Shown here in pieces: positions 5,007 through 5,873 of a stretch of 5,873 bases of DNA (position 1 is its first letter; the number at the start of each line of letters is the position of its first letter). Under the pieces are notes generated by a model. The model had not been told where the DNA came from. It worked only from the letters and a program-made list of their open reading frames with translations, and searched no databases. This DNA is from Candidatus Omnitrophota bacterium (lineage in GTDB: Bacteria > Omnitrophota > Gorgyraeia > Aquiviventales > Aquiviventaceae), in the NCBI GenBank assembly GCA_016198915.1, contig JACQHS010000112.1, forward strand, positions 1-5,873, given 5' to 3'. The translations under genes were made by a program, and so were the position numbers.

Positions 5007-5873
5007 GCGTGCTGGATGGCTTCCTGCAGCTCGCGCAGCGACGACAGGCCGTGTCGGGCGAGATACCGCGTGAGCCCCTCGAGTACCTGCAGGGGGCTGC
5101 GGGGGTTCGCGAAGTTCGCCGTCCCCACCGCAACCGCACTGGCGCCGGCCAAGAAAAATTCCAGCGCATCCTCCGCGCGCACGATGCCGCCAAGCCCGAT
5201 GACCGGAATGCGGACAGTTTGCGCAGTATACCACACCCGGTACACGGCCAGCGGGCGAATCGCCGGACCGCTCACGCCACCGGTCAGTACTCCGAGGCGC
5301 GAGCGGCGCGTGGCCGGATCCAGACTCATCCCCCGGAACGTGTTCACCAGCGAGACGGTATCCGCCCCGGCGCGTTCCGCGGCCTGCGCGATCGGCGCCA
5401 GATCGGTGACATCGGGGCTGAGCTTCGCAATGAGTGGTTTATTCGTGGCGGCCCGAGCCGCGCTCACCACGGTAGACGTTGCATCGGCATCCTGAGCCAC
5501 CATGAGCGGCTCGGGGCTCTGGGCTGGGGGATGGGGGCCTGGCCCTGAGCCCTGAGCCCTGAGCCCTGAGCGTCTTTGGAGGTTCGGGCAGGAGAGGTTG
5601 AGTTCGATGGCTGCGACGCCGTCGGCCCGATCAAGTTGACTGGTCATGGCCACCACGTCCTCGACAGACTCGCCCAAGATGCTGACGATGACGGGCACGC
5701 GAATCAGTTTCAACGCCGGCAGCTTCTCTTGGAGGAAGGCTTCGATGCCGATGTTCTGCAGACCGACTGCGTTGAGCATCCCCGACGGCGTCTCAACGAG
5801 CCGCGGGGGCGGATGGCCTTCGCGGGGAGCGCGCGTCAGCGTCTTCGTGATGAGTGCGCCCAGGCGCTCGAGA
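5003..5873 (-). CDS. pyrD: Dihydroorotate dehydrogenase class 1B catalytic subunit, 5' end cut by window edge
   Basis: PyrD oxidises dihydroorotate to orotate using FMN. In class 1B enzymes the electrons pass to NAD+ through a partner iron-sulfur/FAD subunit, PyrK, which is not in the window. The visible part is 289 residues and runs open off the right edge; about 30-40 N-terminal residues are missing. ATG 5779 is an internal Met (fragment residue 32), because the preceding codons already read like the family (LGALITKT, then GHPPPRLVETPSGMLNAVGLQN). The class 1 active-site sequence IELNLSCPN is at 89-97 with catalytic C95. Next come KPLIAKLSPDVTDL, VSLVNTFRGMSLD, LTGGVSGPAIRP, and the FMN-phosphate segment IGLGGIVRAEDAL with GASAVAVGTANF. 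The oddity is about 21 extra residues (102-122, Ser/Gly/Pro/Gln-rich) just after SCPNLQRR, encoded by a heptad repeat. The rest of the loop (LMVAQD) then aligns to the family. The frame is intact, so it is probably functional. Confidence 0.95.
   Translation of the reverse strand, partial: LERLGALITKTLTRAPREGHPPPRLVETPSGMLNAVGLQNIGIEAFLQEKLPALKLIRVPVIVSILGESVEDVVAMTSQLDRADGVAAIELNLSCPNLQRRSGLRAQGSGPGPHPPAQSPEPLMVAQDADATSTVVSAARAATNKPLIAKLSPDVTDLAPIAQAAERAGADTVSLVNTFRGMSLDPATRRSRLGVLTGGVSGPAIRPLAVYRVWYTAQTVRIPVIGLGGIVRAEDALEFFLAGASAVAVGTANFANPRSPLQVLEGLTRYLARHGLSSLRELQEAIQHA
5509..5570. repeat. 7-base repeat array inside pyrD, inverted halves
   Basis: On the plus strand, four perfect CCCTGAG units occupy 5543-5549, 5550-5556, 5557-5563 and 5564-5570. 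To their left, after a 6-base spacer (5537-5542), lie four degenerate 7-base units: GCTCGGG (5509), GCTCTGG (5516), GCTGGGG (5523) and GATGGGG (5530). These resemble the reverse complement of the right units in the register GCTCAGG, best at the outer left end and worst near the centre. A lone GCTCAGG match on the minus strand also falls just outside, at 5491-5497, where it encodes the expected Ala-Gln residues and may be chance. The array matches almost exactly the 63 bases (5507-5569) encoding the extra residues of PyrD, so its length keeps the reading frame. Confidence 0.88.

Noticed and set aside
5007..5234. Upstream extension of pyrF to an ATG at 5234
   Set aside because: It would overlap pyrD by more than 200 bases and add a His/Cys/Arg-rich segment unlike PyrF. 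The ATGA overlap at 5003-5006 gives a normal N-terminus.
5777..5779. ATG 5779 as the start of pyrD
   Set aside because: The codons upstream to the window edge already match the conserved N-terminal part of class 1B PyrD, so this Met is internal and the gene is cut by the edge.
5003..5873. pyrD as a pseudogene because of the repeat
   Set aside because: The insertion keeps the frame, all visible catalytic and FMN-binding segments are intact, and downstream genes remain tightly coupled.

Overview
The window is GC-rich bacterial chromosomal DNA. Every supported gene lies on the minus strand, so transcription runs from the right end to the left end. Two housekeeping blocks are joined. The first is a de novo pyrimidine block, pyrD (class 1B dihydroorotate dehydrogenase, cut by the right edge), pyrF and pyrE. 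The second is the membrane-arm tail of respiratory complex I, nuoJ, nuoK, nuoL and nuoM (cut by the left edge). The organism cannot be named from the sequence. The pieces that bear on it are a class 1B PyrD, a PyrE with a C-terminal Cys-x-x-Cys tail of the kind I associate with Thermus/Thermotoga-like enzymes, and a complex I tail parted from its usual upstream genes. Together they suggest a GC-rich, possibly uncultivated, non-enteric bacterium.

Layout from right to left: pyrD (5873-5003) overlaps pyrF (5006-4287) by 4 bases (ATGA), and pyrF overlaps pyrE (4293-3706) by 7 bases, so the three are almost certainly one translationally coupled transcript. They encode three late steps of UMP synthesis: dihydroorotate to orotate (PyrD), orotate to OMP (PyrE) and OMP to UMP (PyrF). 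A 160-base gap follows, most of it filled by a symmetric inverted array of 7-base units (3557-3685). Then come nuoJ (3545-3051), nuoK (3051-2752, sharing one base with nuoJ), nuoL (2749-797, GTG start) and nuoM (783 to the edge). These form a second tightly packed unit encoding proton-pumping and adjoining membrane subunits of NADH:quinone oxidoreductase.

The unusual content is the 7-base repeats. One array sits between pyrE and nuoJ as a 62-base-arm imperfect palindrome with exactly mirrored unit spacing. A second, of different sequence but the same style (four CCCTGAG units facing four degenerate reverse-complement units), lies inside pyrD. It keeps the reading frame and adds about 21 residues a few positions after the catalytic Cys, in the active-site loop. 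I see no phage, transposase, CRISPR, defence or RNA gene, and apart from the 3546-3705 gap the window is essentially all coding.
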